A stretch of DNA of 54,386 nt. Origin: a virus. This document shows, piece after piece, positions 24,428 to 33,208 of this stretch. The first letter of the stretch is position 1. The number at the start of each line of letters is the position of its first letter. The notes beneath the pieces are model-generated. The model was not told where the DNA came from, did no database searches, and worked only from the letters and a program-made list of their open reading frames with translations. A program made the translations under genes and the position numbers. The DNA lies in the IMG/VR virus record IMGVR_UViG_3300045738_001741, positions 1 through 54,386 of that record; one strand, 5' to 3'.

Positions 24428-25123
24428 ATGGAATTTATAATTGTTCGTCACGCACAGAGTGAAAATAACGTAAATCAGAGTGAGAGTCTTGATAGTTCTC
24501 TTACAAAGATAGGGCAAAATCAAATTGCTCAAACAGCGAACTGGTTTCGTGATAATTTTGATCTCGATGGCTATGTGGGACTCACTAGTCCATATTTGAG
24601 GACTTTACAAACTTCAGAAGCGATTCATCTTGCTAATCCTCAAGTTTCGTTTACTGTACATGACGGGTCAAGAGAATACCACATTGACAAAGAAGAAGCC
24701 GATCTTGCTGAGGGTAGGATGAAAATTGTCAATAGAAAAGAGCTTTTTCCAAATTTTCACTGGCCCCAAGAACACTGGCAGGAGGAGGCGTGTTTGTACT
24801 GGAATGAGACTCTTGATGAATTCGTTGAACGAGTGGGGGTTTTTGTAAAGAGTTTGCGTAGTTCTGATAAATACATTATTGTAGGGCACGCTGCATCTTG
24901 CCGTGTTTTGCATGATACTATCACCAAAAAAGATATGACGTATCTTTTTAAGCGATACAAGCCAGTGGGTGTCAATCGACCTACTAGTATGAATTATGAG
25001 TCTTACAAGGATGATGGAATTCAAAATGCAAGTTTAACCTGGATTGTTGATGGCGAATGCCGTTGGTTTTCTAAAGTGGTATACGAGGACTGCGATGAAG
25101 AAATTCAGCAAATGGTGCGTTGA
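24428..25123 (+). CDS. Histidine phosphatase family protein
   Basis: A 231-residue protein beginning MEFIIVRHAQSENN, with the catalytic RHG-like box R-H-A; the second histidine is in IIVGHAASCRV. This is the phosphoglycerate mutase/acid phosphatase fold; the target (sugar phosphate, nucleotide or protein) is unknown. I choose the ATG just past the stop of the previous gene over an upstream GTG. Its end overlaps the kinase gene by about 29 bases. Confidence 0.82.
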   Translation: MEFIIVRHAQSENNVNQSESLDSSLTKIGQNQIAQTANWFRDNFDLDGYVGLTSPYLRTLQTSEAIHLANPQVSFTVHDGSREYHIDKEEADLAEGRMKIVNRKELFPNFHWPQEHWQEEACLYWNETLDEFVERVGVFVKSLRSSDKYIIVGHAASCRVLHDTITKKDMTYLFKRYKPVGVNRPTSMNYESYKDDGIQNASLTWIVDGECRWFSKVVYEDCDEEIQQMVR

Positions 25124-25754
25124 AGCAAAAGAAACGGCTCCTCCAGATCGAGTTGTGATTATCATGCGTGGGTTGTCTGGTTCTGGCAAGAGCCACACCG
25201 CAAAAAAGATGCTGGAAATATATGGTGGAGGTGATCCTGCTGACAATATTTTTTCTAATGACAATTATTGGATCAAAGATTTGCTTGCCGACCGTCGTCG
25301 TCGAGAGAATCTTGGTGTGCCCATCGATCAAGAGGCCGAAGATCAAATAGAACTTGCTACTTATCGACAAAATTGGACAGGTAAAAAACTTGGCGATGCA
25401 CAAAAATGGAGTTTTGACAAGTTCAAAAAAGCTGTAGATCAGTGGATGACGCCACTTGTGGTGGACAACCAAAATGTATTAGCTAGATATATGAAGAACT
25501 ATGTTGAATATGCAGAGAAGGCCGGATATAGAGTTGTCATCAAAGAACCAGAGTCAGATTGGTGGCGTGATAATCGGCATTTGTTAGCGGCGAATCCCCC
25601 GCATCAAAGAGATAAGGATAAATTGGGTAAGTTTGCTGAATTTTTGGCAAGCAACAATGCTCACGGTGTGCCCAAAGATGTCATTTTTAGAAACTTGCAA
25701 AAATGGCAGCATGATCTTTCAGCAGATGATATTATGGGGCGCAAGACTAGTTAA
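25095..25754 (+). CDS. P-loop kinase (AAA_33/polynucleotide-kinase-like)
   Basis: A 219-residue kinase with Walker A GLSGSGKSH (about 27-35), FSNDNYW after the next strand, VVDNQN near 133 and a following RYMKNYVEYAEKAGYRVVI. The pattern matches the polynucleotide kinase/N4BP2-like group, often acting on RNA or DNA ends or on small metabolites. The start at 25095 is supported by GAGGA six bases upstream. The N-terminus MKKFSKWCVEAKE is a loose match to the capsid-targeting-like motif. Convergent with the next minus-strand gene. Confidence 0.75.
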   Translation: MKKFSKWCVEAKETAPPDRVVIIMRGLSGSGKSHTAKKMLEIYGGGDPADNIFSNDNYWIKDLLADRRRRENLGVPIDQEAEDQIELATYRQNWTGKKLGDAQKWSFDKFKKAVDQWMTPLVVDNQNVLARYMKNYVEYAEKAGYRVVIKEPESDWWRDNRHLLAANPPHQRDKDKLGKFAEFLASNNAHGVPKDVIFRNLQKWQHDLSADDIMGRKTS

Positions 25755-25756
25755 GA

Positions 25757-26101
25757 TTATTCATCCCAAAGACGGCACCAACCTTCTGATTTGATTTCGC
25801 CTCTCATCATACTGCAAATTAGCTTCCCGGTTGCCACTTGTTTATAGGCATACTCACAATTTCCACACGTTTGTGACCCATTTGTTTTATCTACGTAGTT
25901 CGCATCCTCTTTGGACATTTTATATGGCTGTGTGCTAGGCCCGATTAGGAACTCTAACAAGGGTTTATCCTGCTTGTCTTCGGGTGGCATCTTGTTGAAG
26001 TTTTCTATTTCCTTCTTTACGCCCGGAGCGGCCCCTTCTCCAGCATTAGGATATTCATAGACTGTTTTTTGCTCTAGGAGCCATTCGTTGTAAGATTTCA
26101 T
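25757..26101 (-). CDS. HiPIP-like iron-sulfur (or zinc) protein with capsid-targeting-like N-terminus
   Basis: A 114-residue protein. The first 12 residues, MKSYNEWLLEQK, closely match the T4 internal-protein targeting sequence. The C-terminus has four cysteines spaced C79-x2-C82-x13-C96-x12-C109, ending G-W-C-x2-W, which fits the high-potential iron-sulfur protein signature. Zinc is the alternative. The start overlaps the stop of the upstream gene as ATGA. Together these suggest a cluster-bearing protein packed in the head; that is inference. Confidence 0.7.
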   Translation of the reverse strand: MKSYNEWLLEQKTVYEYPNAGEGAAPGVKKEIENFNKMPPEDKQDKPLLEFLIGPSTQPYKMSKEDANYVDKTNGSQTCGNCEYAYKQVATGKLICSMMRGEIKSEGWCRLWDE

Positions 26102-27279
26102 TGTGTTGGAAAACTCGTTGCAGATTGAACCGGGGTGCCTCCAGTGAGATTCTGTAATTGAGATAGACTCATGTTTGCAGCCATGCGGTGACTCACCCGA
26201 CCTGTATCTACTGCCTGCTGACGGAGTGCAGCGTGTTGACTTTGAAAATCCTGAGTATGTTGTGCTGCCGTAGCTTGAGCTTCCGGTCCCATACCAATAT
26301 CTTCTGGATTGCCGATTACTCCACCACTACGAGGTGCTACACTACCATCAATAGTTTGTGTCGTTCCATCAGCGGCAGCGGCCTGCCGATAGTCTTCGGG
26401 AGTCTGGCCGGGCTGAAGATCAGCCGAGTCAACGGGATATTCCCCAGTAGGTATGGGCGGCATTCCGCCCCCATGAGGTGGCGGTACTGGATAGCCTGCG
26501 GAATCGGCAGGAACAGGATCAACACTACCAACATCAGCACCAGGATCAACGCTAGCACCAGCCATACCAGCCATGCCACCTAACACTGAGCCTGCCGCTA
26601 TGGCACCACCAGCCTGTAGGCCCTTAGCAAGAACTGGATGCTTCTTTCCCCAAGCTGACAGTTTGTCTCCTACACCAGCAATTGCTCCTCGCACACCACC
26701 TTTTCTACTAAGCATGTCTGATTTGCCTAAAACATCACCTGCTCCTCTTGTCATTTTTCCAAGAATCCCTTTACCTTCTACGCCTTGTAATTTCTGAGCA
26801 ATACCACCGGCTTGTTTGGTTTCTGTGTCATGCATTTGAGCCAGGGATTGATCTACACCAGCTATTTGAGGTTCAACTTGCTGTAAAGATTGATTCATAG
26901 CTTGAGCATTTTGTAATAAAGCCTGAGCTTCAGGAACTTTTTCACTTGCTCCTGTAAGAGCAGCGATTAATTTGTTTGTAGCGTCTTTTGCTTGTTGGAA
27001 GGCAGGTGAAATCTTATCGGCTTGTCCACCTCCCAGCCAACCGCCAACAGCTTGACCAGCTTTTTGACCTGCAATGGCACCGCCAATGGCACCGGCAGGA
27101 CCAGCTACCATTGATCCACCTATGCCGCCAGCAAGAGCTAAAGGATTGAATTCAAGATAGATATCAGCCAATTCGTTAAGACTTTTAGGATCAATCTCTT
27201 TGTCTAAGATAATTTGGGCGCAATCATTGAGTATGATTTCGTAATTATCGCTAACTTGAATAAATTCTGCAAAATTCAT
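26098..27279 (-). CDS. Glycine-zipper protein, candidate internal virion protein
   Basis: A 393-residue protein starting at an internal ATG (MNFAEFIQVSDNYE), which I prefer to an upstream TTG because the motif then sits at the N-terminus. Residues about 50-85 are a glycine zipper (GGIGGSMVAGPAGAIGGAIAG and following). A second Gly/Ala-rich hydrophobic run is near 215-245 (GAIAAGSVLGGMAGMAGAS). A helical Q/A-rich middle and a Pro/Gly-rich C-terminal third follow. Such zippers insert into membranes and occur in ejected pore-forming virion proteins. Part of an operon of three related genes. Confidence 0.65.
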   Translation of the reverse strand: MNFAEFIQVSDNYEIILNDCAQIILDKEIDPKSLNELADIYLEFNPLALAGGIGGSMVAGPAGAIGGAIAGQKAGQAVGGWLGGGQADKISPAFQQAKDATNKLIAALTGASEKVPEAQALLQNAQAMNQSLQQVEPQIAGVDQSLAQMHDTETKQAGGIAQKLQGVEGKGILGKMTRGAGDVLGKSDMLSRKGGVRGAIAGVGDKLSAWGKKHPVLAKGLQAGGAIAAGSVLGGMAGMAGASVDPGADVGSVDPVPADSAGYPVPPPHGGGMPPIPTGEYPVDSADLQPGQTPEDYRQAAAADGTTQTIDGSVAPRSGGVIGNPEDIGMGPEAQATAAQHTQDFQSQHAALRQQAVDTGRVSHRMAANMSLSQLQNLTGGTPVQSATSFPTQ

Positions 27280-27287
27280 GATGTATC

Positions 27288-28073
27288 TCAAAACAACCGC
27301 TTGGGTTCTTGGTAGGTGCGTTCAGGTGCTTCTTTACTTTTCTTCAATTTAATCCAGTTTTGCTTATTTATATCACGTCCAGCACCGTCGCCGAGACCAC
27401 GAAAAGTATCTGGCAAAATATCCTTAAACCCACTTGCCAGAAGAGAATCCAAATCATCATCAAACTTACCGCTCATTATTGCATCTCTCATTTCTTCTGA
27501 CATTTCCTTTTCTCTTGCAACAATGGCTTTTCTAATAGTTCTTTGAACATTTCTGCGACGACGGGCATCACCTACAATCGTATCACCGTGAAACCTTAAT
27601 GTCTTAAGCATTTCTGCAAGAAAAGCGGTTGGAAAAAACTTTGAAACAAGAAAAACAGCAGGACCATAAACGGGATACATCAAAACAGTGATAACTTTTT
27701 TAATTCCCGACAAAACCTTATTGCTCGGCTCTTTTGCAGCAGTGTCCGGGAAAGGATCGAGTTCAAAATTAGGACTTGTTCGATCTTCTTTATCACGAGG
27801 CATTATTTGATCGCCAATATCGTCTGGAATTTTATCTAAATTAATTTTATCCAAATATGACAACTTTTTAAGCGTAGTAAGTTTGCCATCATCACCATCA
27901 TCATCACCATCAGAGTCAAGTTCGTCATCTGGATAACGATAAACAGGTTTGGCTTCAGGAAGTCTACTTGTACGGGCGATTGTAGAATTATCCCGCCGAG
28001 GCAATCTTTTAGACTGCATTATTTCTTCAGCTTCTCTGACAACTACTTCTTCAAAAAATTCTGCAAAATTCAT
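27288..28073 (-). CDS. Unknown protein with capsid-targeting-like N-terminus and hydrophobic helix
   Basis: A 261-residue protein beginning MNFAEFFEEVVVREAEE, the shared N-terminal motif. A DSDGDDDGDD acidic stretch near 55 is followed by a hydrophobic segment near 135-165 (ITVLMYPVYGPAVFLVS) and a basic helical part. No known domain. It is the first gene of a three-gene minus-strand operon ending with the HiPIP-like gene. An AT-rich CTAAATAATTTAG lies about 35 bases upstream. Confidence 0.65.
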   Translation of the reverse strand: MNFAEFFEEVVVREAEEIMQSKRLPRRDNSTIARTSRLPEAKPVYRYPDDELDSDGDDDGDDGKLTTLKKLSYLDKINLDKIPDDIGDQIMPRDKEDRTSPNFELDPFPDTAAKEPSNKVLSGIKKVITVLMYPVYGPAVFLVSKFFPTAFLAEMLKTLRFHGDTIVGDARRRRNVQRTIRKAIVAREKEMSEEMRDAIMSGKFDDDLDSLLASGFKDILPDTFRGLGDGAGRDINKQNWIKLKKSKEAPERTYQEPKRLF

Positions 28074-28225
28074 GATTATTCCTAAGTCAATGTCTAAATT
28101 ATTTAGGCAAGTTGTGCAAAAAGTAAAATATCATTATTTCATTAGCACTTATGTCGAACTGGACTTCAAGTTCAAAATTTGTTATCATATATAAGACTAG
28201 ATGTATGTAGAAAGGATAGGGTAAT

Positions 28226-28600
28226 ATGCGAATTAGAAAGGCAAACACATTTGAAGCCAGACTGTACATTGGGTCGGTCCAGGGCTATCATGGGACACCG
28301 TTTACATTTGAAGAATTAAAGGAAGAAGTAGGGAATTTACAAAGCGAATCTCCAAAGGAAGAGATGATCCCCGTGCGAATTGCCCCCACTAATTTCGTAT
28401 GTGGCAATTATTCAGAAGCCGGATGGGAGGTAGCAGCTATCAACTATCCAAGGTTCCCGAAAGCGGAAGCCCTTATTACTTTATTCATGATGGAGTTGGC
28501 TAAGCGACTGTTGGTTTGTTTTAACCAAAATAGGATTAGTATCATTTTTCCAAATGAAACTATCATGTTCGAGTCAGAAGAAGCAGAACAAATACATTGA
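28226..28600 (+). CDS. Unknown protein preceding UvsW
   Basis: A 124-residue protein with AAAGGATAGGG before the ATG. Mixed alpha/beta; no recognised motif. Its TGA stop overlaps the TTG start of the UvsW gene as TTGA, which suggests translational coupling and a role linked to recombination. Confidence 0.65.
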   Translation: MRIRKANTFEARLYIGSVQGYHGTPFTFEELKEEVGNLQSESPKEEMIPVRIAPTNFVCGNYSEAGWEVAAINYPRFPKAEALITLFMMELAKRLLVCFNQNRISIIFPNETIMFESEEAEQIH

Positions 28601-30051
28601 AAAAAGCAGCCATAAAAATTCAGAATTGCTATTCTTGGTTGACCACAAATTGTGATGATATCATGCTAGACCTTTGGCGAGCACTTCGTCATCGAGAAAA
28701 AGGATATTTTCATAGCCGTTTGTATAAACAAAGATTGTGGGATGGCTATACTGAATTTTTCAAAAAAGAGAGCGGACGGTTTCTAACTGGGCTTTTGCCA
28801 GAAGTTACAGCGGCACTCGATCACTGGAAGGTGCCCTACAAGCTCCATGACGAGCGTGCTGAGTCAAAATTCCTCTACTCCCAGATAGGTGATGATTTTC
28901 TAGATCAATGGCTTCATCACTTGCCAAAAGAAGATCAGGATCGATGGGAAGGTTTGCGTGATTACCAAGTTGATTTAGCAAATCAGGTAATCAAATATAA
29001 ACGAGGGGTTGTCTTTGCACCAACTTCCGCTGGCAAAACGGCGATCATGGTGGCGATATTAAAGACGGTGCCTAAAAATATGCCCACCTTAATTCTCGCC
29101 AACAAGAAAAGTCTTTGTGACCAGAATTATGATGCGTTAAAATCGTGGGGTTTTGAAGATGTTGGTCGGCTGTATGACAAGTATAAAGACCCCAACATAT
29201 TTACATGTGCTACGGTTCAATCGCTACACAAGATAGAGACGCTTTTGCCTAAAATTCGTGTCATGATTGTAGATGAAATCCACGACATGATGTCCAAAGT
29301 ACCAAAGAAGTTCTATTTAAAGATGAAAGATTGCTCTGTGCGGGTTGCTGTTAGTGCGACTCCATTTAAGTTCGGTGGTAAAGACAAGACTCAAAAGTTT
29401 TCTGTGAAGGGTCATTTTGGCCCGGTACTAAAAACAAAATCTGCCGATAATGAGAAGGGTATTTTGACAACTAAAACACTTCAAGATCGAGGGATTTTAT
29501 CTGCTTGCAATTGTACTTTTTATCCAATTAATGAACCTCAAATTCCTTGGGATATTTATTTAGATGCAGTTACCAATGGCATTGCTGAAAGTTGGCACTT
29601 CCACGAAGTTGTCACCAATTTGGCCAAATCTCTCAAGGGACGAACGTTAATTCTTGTGGAAAGATTGGCTCATGGTGATGCGTTGGAAAACATGATTCCA
29701 GGTGCGATTTGGGTACGGGGTAAGGACAATCTAAAAACTAGAAAAGAAGTTATTTCCAAGTTGCAGCGGGCCAAGAAAGATACAGTAGCGATTGCCACGC
29801 AGGGTATATTCAATGCAGGCATTAATGTATTTGTCCACAATTTGATAAACGCCGCAGGTGGGCAGGCAGATCATCAGATCATTCAAAGGCTTGGCCGTGG
29901 TTTACGAACTGCCTCTGATAAGGAGATTCTAGAATACTACGATTTCGTCTTCGATATTAATGAATACCTTCTGGATCACTCTCGAAAAAGGATCAAAATC
30001 TTAGAGAAAGAGGGGCATTCTGTGACGGTTAAAGATGGGATTGACTTTTAG
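28597..30051 (+). CDS. uvsW: UvsW-like superfamily 2 helicase
   Basis: A 484-residue helicase. Motif I is APTSAGKT (about 146-153), the DE-box is VDEIHDM near 225, SATPF is near 252, and the QRLGRGLRT motif VI is near 425. An N-terminal domain of about 115 residues with YKQRLWDGYTEFF resembles the T4 UvsW N-domain. UvsW unwinds branched DNA and R-loops and helps switch replication to the recombination-dependent mode. Start TTG. Convincing with UvsX and SSB in the same window. Confidence 0.88.
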   Translation: MKKAAIKIQNCYSWLTTNCDDIMLDLWRALRHREKGYFHSRLYKQRLWDGYTEFFKKESGRFLTGLLPEVTAALDHWKVPYKLHDERAESKFLYSQIGDDFLDQWLHHLPKEDQDRWEGLRDYQVDLANQVIKYKRGVVFAPTSAGKTAIMVAILKTVPKNMPTLILANKKSLCDQNYDALKSWGFEDVGRLYDKYKDPNIFTCATVQSLHKIETLLPKIRVMIVDEIHDMMSKVPKKFYLKMKDCSVRVAVSATPFKFGGKDKTQKFSVKGHFGPVLKTKSADNEKGILTTKTLQDRGILSACNCTFYPINEPQIPWDIYLDAVTNGIAESWHFHEVVTNLAKSLKGRTLILVERLAHGDALENMIPGAIWVRGKDNLKTRKEVISKLQRAKKDTVAIATQGIFNAGINVFVHNLINAAGGQADHQIIQRLGRGLRTASDKEILEYYDFVFDINEYLLDHSRKRIKILEKEGHSVTVKDGIDF

Positions 30052-30069
30052 AATGAGTCATGATCCTGC

Positions 30070-30097
30070 TTTACAAGGATAAGAATCGTAGTATAAT
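30070..30097 (+). promoter_or_regulatory. Sigma-70-type promoter
   Basis: TTTACA and TATAAT with 16 bases between. It lies just upstream of the gene at 30115. The spacing and -35 match those at 52697 and 53018, suggesting a shared promoter class. Confidence 0.6.
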
Positions 30098-30114
30098 TAT
30101 GATGGAGAAAAGAC

Positions 30115-30798
30115 ATGAAATTCAATGAATTCATTGACGGAAGAGATGACCCAATAAGGCGTTACGTCACTTGGTTGGCAGATCGATACGACGAAACCCT
30201 AGAAGAAGCGGCACGTCGCTCGCTGGGGCGGGTTATGAAATTGGTCAAAGAAGCCGTAGACCCACAGGCGTTGATAACAGCCTTCCGGGGGGATACACTT
30301 TTTGAGAACCGTAGGAAGAACAAGGAACTTGAAGCCGACATACGTGGCAATCATTGGGGATTCATTCCTGTTCTGGGTGGTTATATCGAAAAGGTCAAGG
30401 ATGATGAAGGAGAAGAAACTGGAGAACACAGACAAGTCGAAGATGAGGAATCTTTCTTCGTTGTTGGCAAGGGAGAAGGGCCAGAATTTCGCAATAAGGT
30501 TCTAGAATTGGTCGTCAAGTACGACCAAGAATCTGCGGCCATCAAATACCCAGGCGACAACAGAGGTTTCTTACTTGAGGCCAATGGCAATGAGTTTCCA
30601 TTGGGGGTATGGAGCCAGAATAAAATGGCCCAATACTACACCAAGATGAAGATGGGCGCAAAAGATCGGCAATTTGCATTTGAGCAGGAATCTGACGGGT
30701 CGGAATCTGACGGCCCACAGTTTGAATTCTTTGCAGCAGGCGATTCCAGTCGATCAACTCGGATGGCTGTTGATCGATTTGTAGAAACTGGAGAATGA
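30115..30798 (+). CDS. Unknown protein with capsid-targeting-like N-terminus
   Basis: A 227-residue protein beginning MKFNEFIDGRDDPIRRY, with GGAGAAAAG before the ATG. The centre has acidic and basic helices; near residue 200 a short repeat of E-S-D-G-S-E-S-D-G occurs. No known domain. It has its own promoter and sits directly before the tRNA gene, which is on the other strand. Confidence 0.6.
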   Translation: MKFNEFIDGRDDPIRRYVTWLADRYDETLEEAARRSLGRVMKLVKEAVDPQALITAFRGDTLFENRRKNKELEADIRGNHWGFIPVLGGYIEKVKDDEGEETGEHRQVEDEESFFVVGKGEGPEFRNKVLELVVKYDQESAAIKYPGDNRGFLLEANGNEFPLGVWSQNKMAQYYTKMKMGAKDRQFAFEQESDGSESDGPQFEFFAAGDSSRSTRMAVDRFVETGE

Positions 30799-30806
30799 TT
30801 CTAGAG

Positions 30807-30888
30807 TGCCCTTGAGAGGACTCGAACCTCCACGCCTCTCGGCACAGGTTCCTAAAACCTGCGTGTCTGCCAATTCCACCACAAGGGC
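30807..30888 (-). tRNA. tRNA-Leu (anticodon UAG)
   Basis: The minus strand folds into a full cloverleaf of 82 bases: acceptor stem GCCCTTG/CAAGGGC, D-arm with GGTGGAATTGGCAGACACG, anticodon stem CAGGT/ACCTG enclosing loop TTTAGGA (anticodon TAG, reading CUA and other CUN), a short variable arm TGCCGAGAGGCG typical of leucine, and TTCGAGT in the T loop. CCA is not encoded. It is the only tRNA seen in the window. Confidence 0.95.
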
Positions 30889-30890
30889 AT

Positions 30891-30947
30891 TTGAGTGAGT
30901 AAGCCATGCGTGTCTTGGGTTTCAATGATTTAGTGGGCCTCACTCAA
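30891..30947. repeat. Inverted repeat just upstream of the tRNA gene
   Basis: TTGAGTGAG and CTCACTCAA form a perfect 9-base-pair stem, extended by GCC/GGC past a three-base bulge, around about 40 bases. It lies 3 bases from the 5' end of the tRNA. A processing signal or a terminator for the other side are possible; neither is proven. Confidence 0.5.
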
Positions 30948-30963
30948 TCTCTAGAATGTAAGC

Positions 30964-31329
30964 TTATCCTTCTCCACCCATGTCCAATCGGAATGGATTT
31001 TCTGGGTCATGGTGAGCCATCAATTCGTCATCGATTCCTTCTTGGAAATGTATCTTAGAATCGGATACCATTTCTTTTAGATTTTCCAATCTGCAAATAT
31101 TCAAACAAATCATACATCCGTGGATGTATCCAATCCATCGCATTATTTTTGTGGTCGGCCAATTTGTGCTGTCTTCACATCTCTGTATCATGTAAAGAAG
31201 ACGACTTGGCAGAGCTTCATCGGGCACATTGAGTTCACTTTCTTTTATTTTGAAAGTTTTCATCCAATGAAGTATAGATTCTTTTGATAAGTGCAGAATC
31301 TCTCTTGCGAGTAATTCCGTATGATCCAT
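30964..31329 (-). CDS. Unknown helical protein
   Basis: A 121-residue protein. I choose the ATG at 31329 because AAAGGAGG lies seven bases upstream, over an earlier ATG. Mainly helical with three cysteines near 75-82 (GCMICLNIC). No family recognised. A stem-loop GGGTAAGTC/GACTACCC lies upstream. Confidence 0.6.
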   Translation of the reverse strand: MDHTELLAREILHLSKESILHWMKTFKIKESELNVPDEALPSRLLYMIQRCEDSTNWPTTKIMRWIGYIHGCMICLNICRLENLKEMVSDSKIHFQEGIDDELMAHHDPENPFRLDMGGEG

Positions 31330-31382
31330 GTAAACCTCCTTTAACATGGGTAGTCTTTACTTTCGACTTACCCTAAAATTCT

Positions 31383-31859
31383 TTACTTACCATAGTCCGC
31401 TGATTCTATTTGTATGAATAGTCTTTGTGGCGGTACTTCGTAGTGCGTTCTCAAGTCAGGGCATAGCCACGCTTGTTGTCCTGATAGCAACTGAAATGCA
31501 CACGGTTCTCCAAATGGGATTACGTTGTATATGTCTCCAGTATATCTTTGCTCAACCCACTGGAATTCTACATCCGCTTCTGGGAAAGGCTCCTCTGAGA
31601 AGAAAAGTAGAAATCCCTTTTCGGGTTCTGATATTTCTTTTTGTCTGGCTGCTTCCGATATCAAGCGGTCTGCACCTATGACAATGGGTGATAGGCCCAT
31701 TGATACAGAACCAGCCGGTGCGAAATTGCGTCGGTTACCTGCATCGTCATCCCAGACCCAAGCGCCATTGTGTTTATATGGCTTAATGAATGACAAACCG
31801 CCGACAGTTGTTTCAAATTCAAAATCGTTTTGTGGTTTTTCTTGTTCAAATAACGACAC
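31383..31859 (-). CDS. Unknown protein resembling DUF6717-type proteins
   Basis: A 158-residue protein. FIKPYKHNGAWVWDDDAGN near 24-42, SPIVIGADRLISEAA near 57-71 and KGFLLFFSEEPFP near 81-93 resemble a widespread family of small uncharacterised bacterial and phage proteins that share YKHNGxWVFDD (I recall DUF6717). No function can be given. Upstream small genes lie on the same strand. Confidence 0.55.
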   Translation of the reverse strand: MSLFEQEKPQNDFEFETTVGGLSFIKPYKHNGAWVWDDDAGNRRNFAPAGSVSMGLSPIVIGADRLISEAARQKEISEPEKGFLLFFSEEPFPEADVEFQWVEQRYTGDIYNVIPFGEPCAFQLLSGQQAWLCPDLRTHYEVPPQRLFIQIESADYGK

Positions 31860-31870
31860 GATTTTGACCT

Positions 31871-32167
31871 TTATGTTCTTTTAATTTTAACAGAATCAAC
31901 CGTGATTCGTTTTCCTATTTCTAAGATTGGACGAGGCAACTCGATTGAAGCACGTTTGTTGTTTTCGCCCATGTACTTAACCATTAGTAATGCCTTTGGT
32001 GGGGCATGATCGGCAGTGTTAAGCATGGTCTTGGGGACTAAGATTTGATAATTAGTTGTAATTTCTTCATCTCTACTGCTATTTGGATCGTGGAGGTTGA
32101 TCTGTATCTTACACTCTGATTCGAATTCTTCGATGAGTTCTACTAAAAGCCAAGCTTGTTCGTTCAT
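31871..32167 (-). CDS. Small unknown protein
   Basis: A 98-residue protein with an AGAAGGGAT ribosome site. Mixed strands and helices, no recognised family. The gap to the next gene is 11 bases, so it is in the same operon as the preceding entries on this strand. Confidence 0.55.
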   Translation of the reverse strand: MNEQAWLLVELIEEFESECKIQINLHDPNSSRDEEITTNYQILVPKTMLNTADHAPPKALLMVKYMGENNKRASIELPRPILEIGKRITVDSVKIKRT

Positions 32168-32222
32168 TTATATTTATCCCTTCTATTTGTGTGGTAATTA
32201 AATAGAGTAGATTTTATACAAT

Positions 32223-32447
32223 TTACTCATCATCGATTTTACTGTATTTCATAGCTCCTTGCACTAGTAGTTCAAGGGCTTTTTCATAACCTGCTCCACT
32301 CTGCTTGGCCACCACATCCATTAATCGCTCACAGGCTCCCATCCAGCACTCAAATGGTGGGTTATCGTGGTTGATAATGACTTTAATTTTGTCAGACTGA
32401 TCGTCTTTAGAAATTTTTATTGTGAATTCACTGAATGTTTTCGTCAT
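32223..32447 (-). CDS. Small unknown protein
   Basis: A 74-residue protein, MTKTFSEFTIKISKDD at the N-terminus, with a helical C-terminus (SGAGYEKALELLVQGAMKYS). The N-terminal F-S-E-F recalls the targeting motif but the surrounding residues do not fit. Ribosome site AAGGAAG. Function unknown. Confidence 0.55.
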   Translation of the reverse strand: MTKTFSEFTIKISKDDQSDKIKVIINHDNPPFECWMGACERLMDVVAKQSGAGYEKALELLVQGAMKYSKIDDE

Positions 32448-32503
32448 TCTCCACGTCTTCCTTGTAGGGAGAAAAAACTTTCAATTCACGCTCGTTGGAA
32501 GGT

Positions 32504-33061
32504 TCAAGGGGCCATTAGCGGACAATTTGTTACTTCTCGAATAGCATTTTCCATTTTCCTCAAGCTATTCCGAGCAGAAATAGCTGATATGCGACGAATA
32601 AAAAATGATTCATTTTGCAGTGTAATCCATACTTTGGTTCGTATATGTGTTTTATTCCCCATTTTGGAGATTATAAGTTCTGATGAGAAAGTTTTGAATC
32701 TATCATTTCTGCCACTTAATTGGCTAATGACTTTCAACGTTTTTGTCGTGATTAAAACATTCTCTTTTGTACGTACTTCACGTTTTCTGACTAGGATTGT
32801 TTTATCACTTAAATAGTGCATTTCTAATTCTACTACTCCGTCTTTATTGATTTTTAGTTTTTGAGTAGAAGACCTTAATTTGCTCTTTATAACTGTGGTT
32901 CCACTGGCTTTAGAAATTTTTTTTCGATTAGCCATGAAGTCTGATATGACTTTAAAAAATGGCTTATCGAGCGTGAATTCTATTTCTGCGACAGGAGGTT
33001 TGTTTGCGTATGCTCCTGGCGATCCTACAATGATCGCTAGGGCGAATAATAAACTCCTCAT
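32504..33061 (-). CDS. Exported protein of unknown function
   Basis: A 185-residue protein with a good Sec signal peptide: MRSLLFALAIIVGSPGAYA, cleavage after A-Y-A. The mature part is beta-rich and basic, with alternating polar strands. No family recognised. A TTGAAC/TATTTT promoter with 17 bases spacing stands upstream. Export by a phage suggests action in the envelope or on co-infecting phage. A host-derived gene is possible. Confidence 0.6.
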   Translation of the reverse strand: MRSLLFALAIIVGSPGAYANKPPVAEIEFTLDKPFFKVISDFMANRKKISKASGTTVIKSKLRSSTQKLKINKDGVVELEMHYLSDKTILVRKREVRTKENVLITTKTLKVISQLSGRNDRFKTFSSELIISKMGNKTHIRTKVWITLQNESFFIRRISAISARNSLRKMENAIREVTNCPLMAP

Positions 33062-33208
33062 ATTTTTTCACCTATATGGGCTGTAAGATTAGACACAATT
33101 GATGTGTATCAGATGTATCTAGGCCCAATTGGCGATTTTGAAAATATGTTTATCGAAAGAGTTGTTCAATGATAATCTTATCACATATCAGTTGTGTTTG
33201 TAAAGCCC

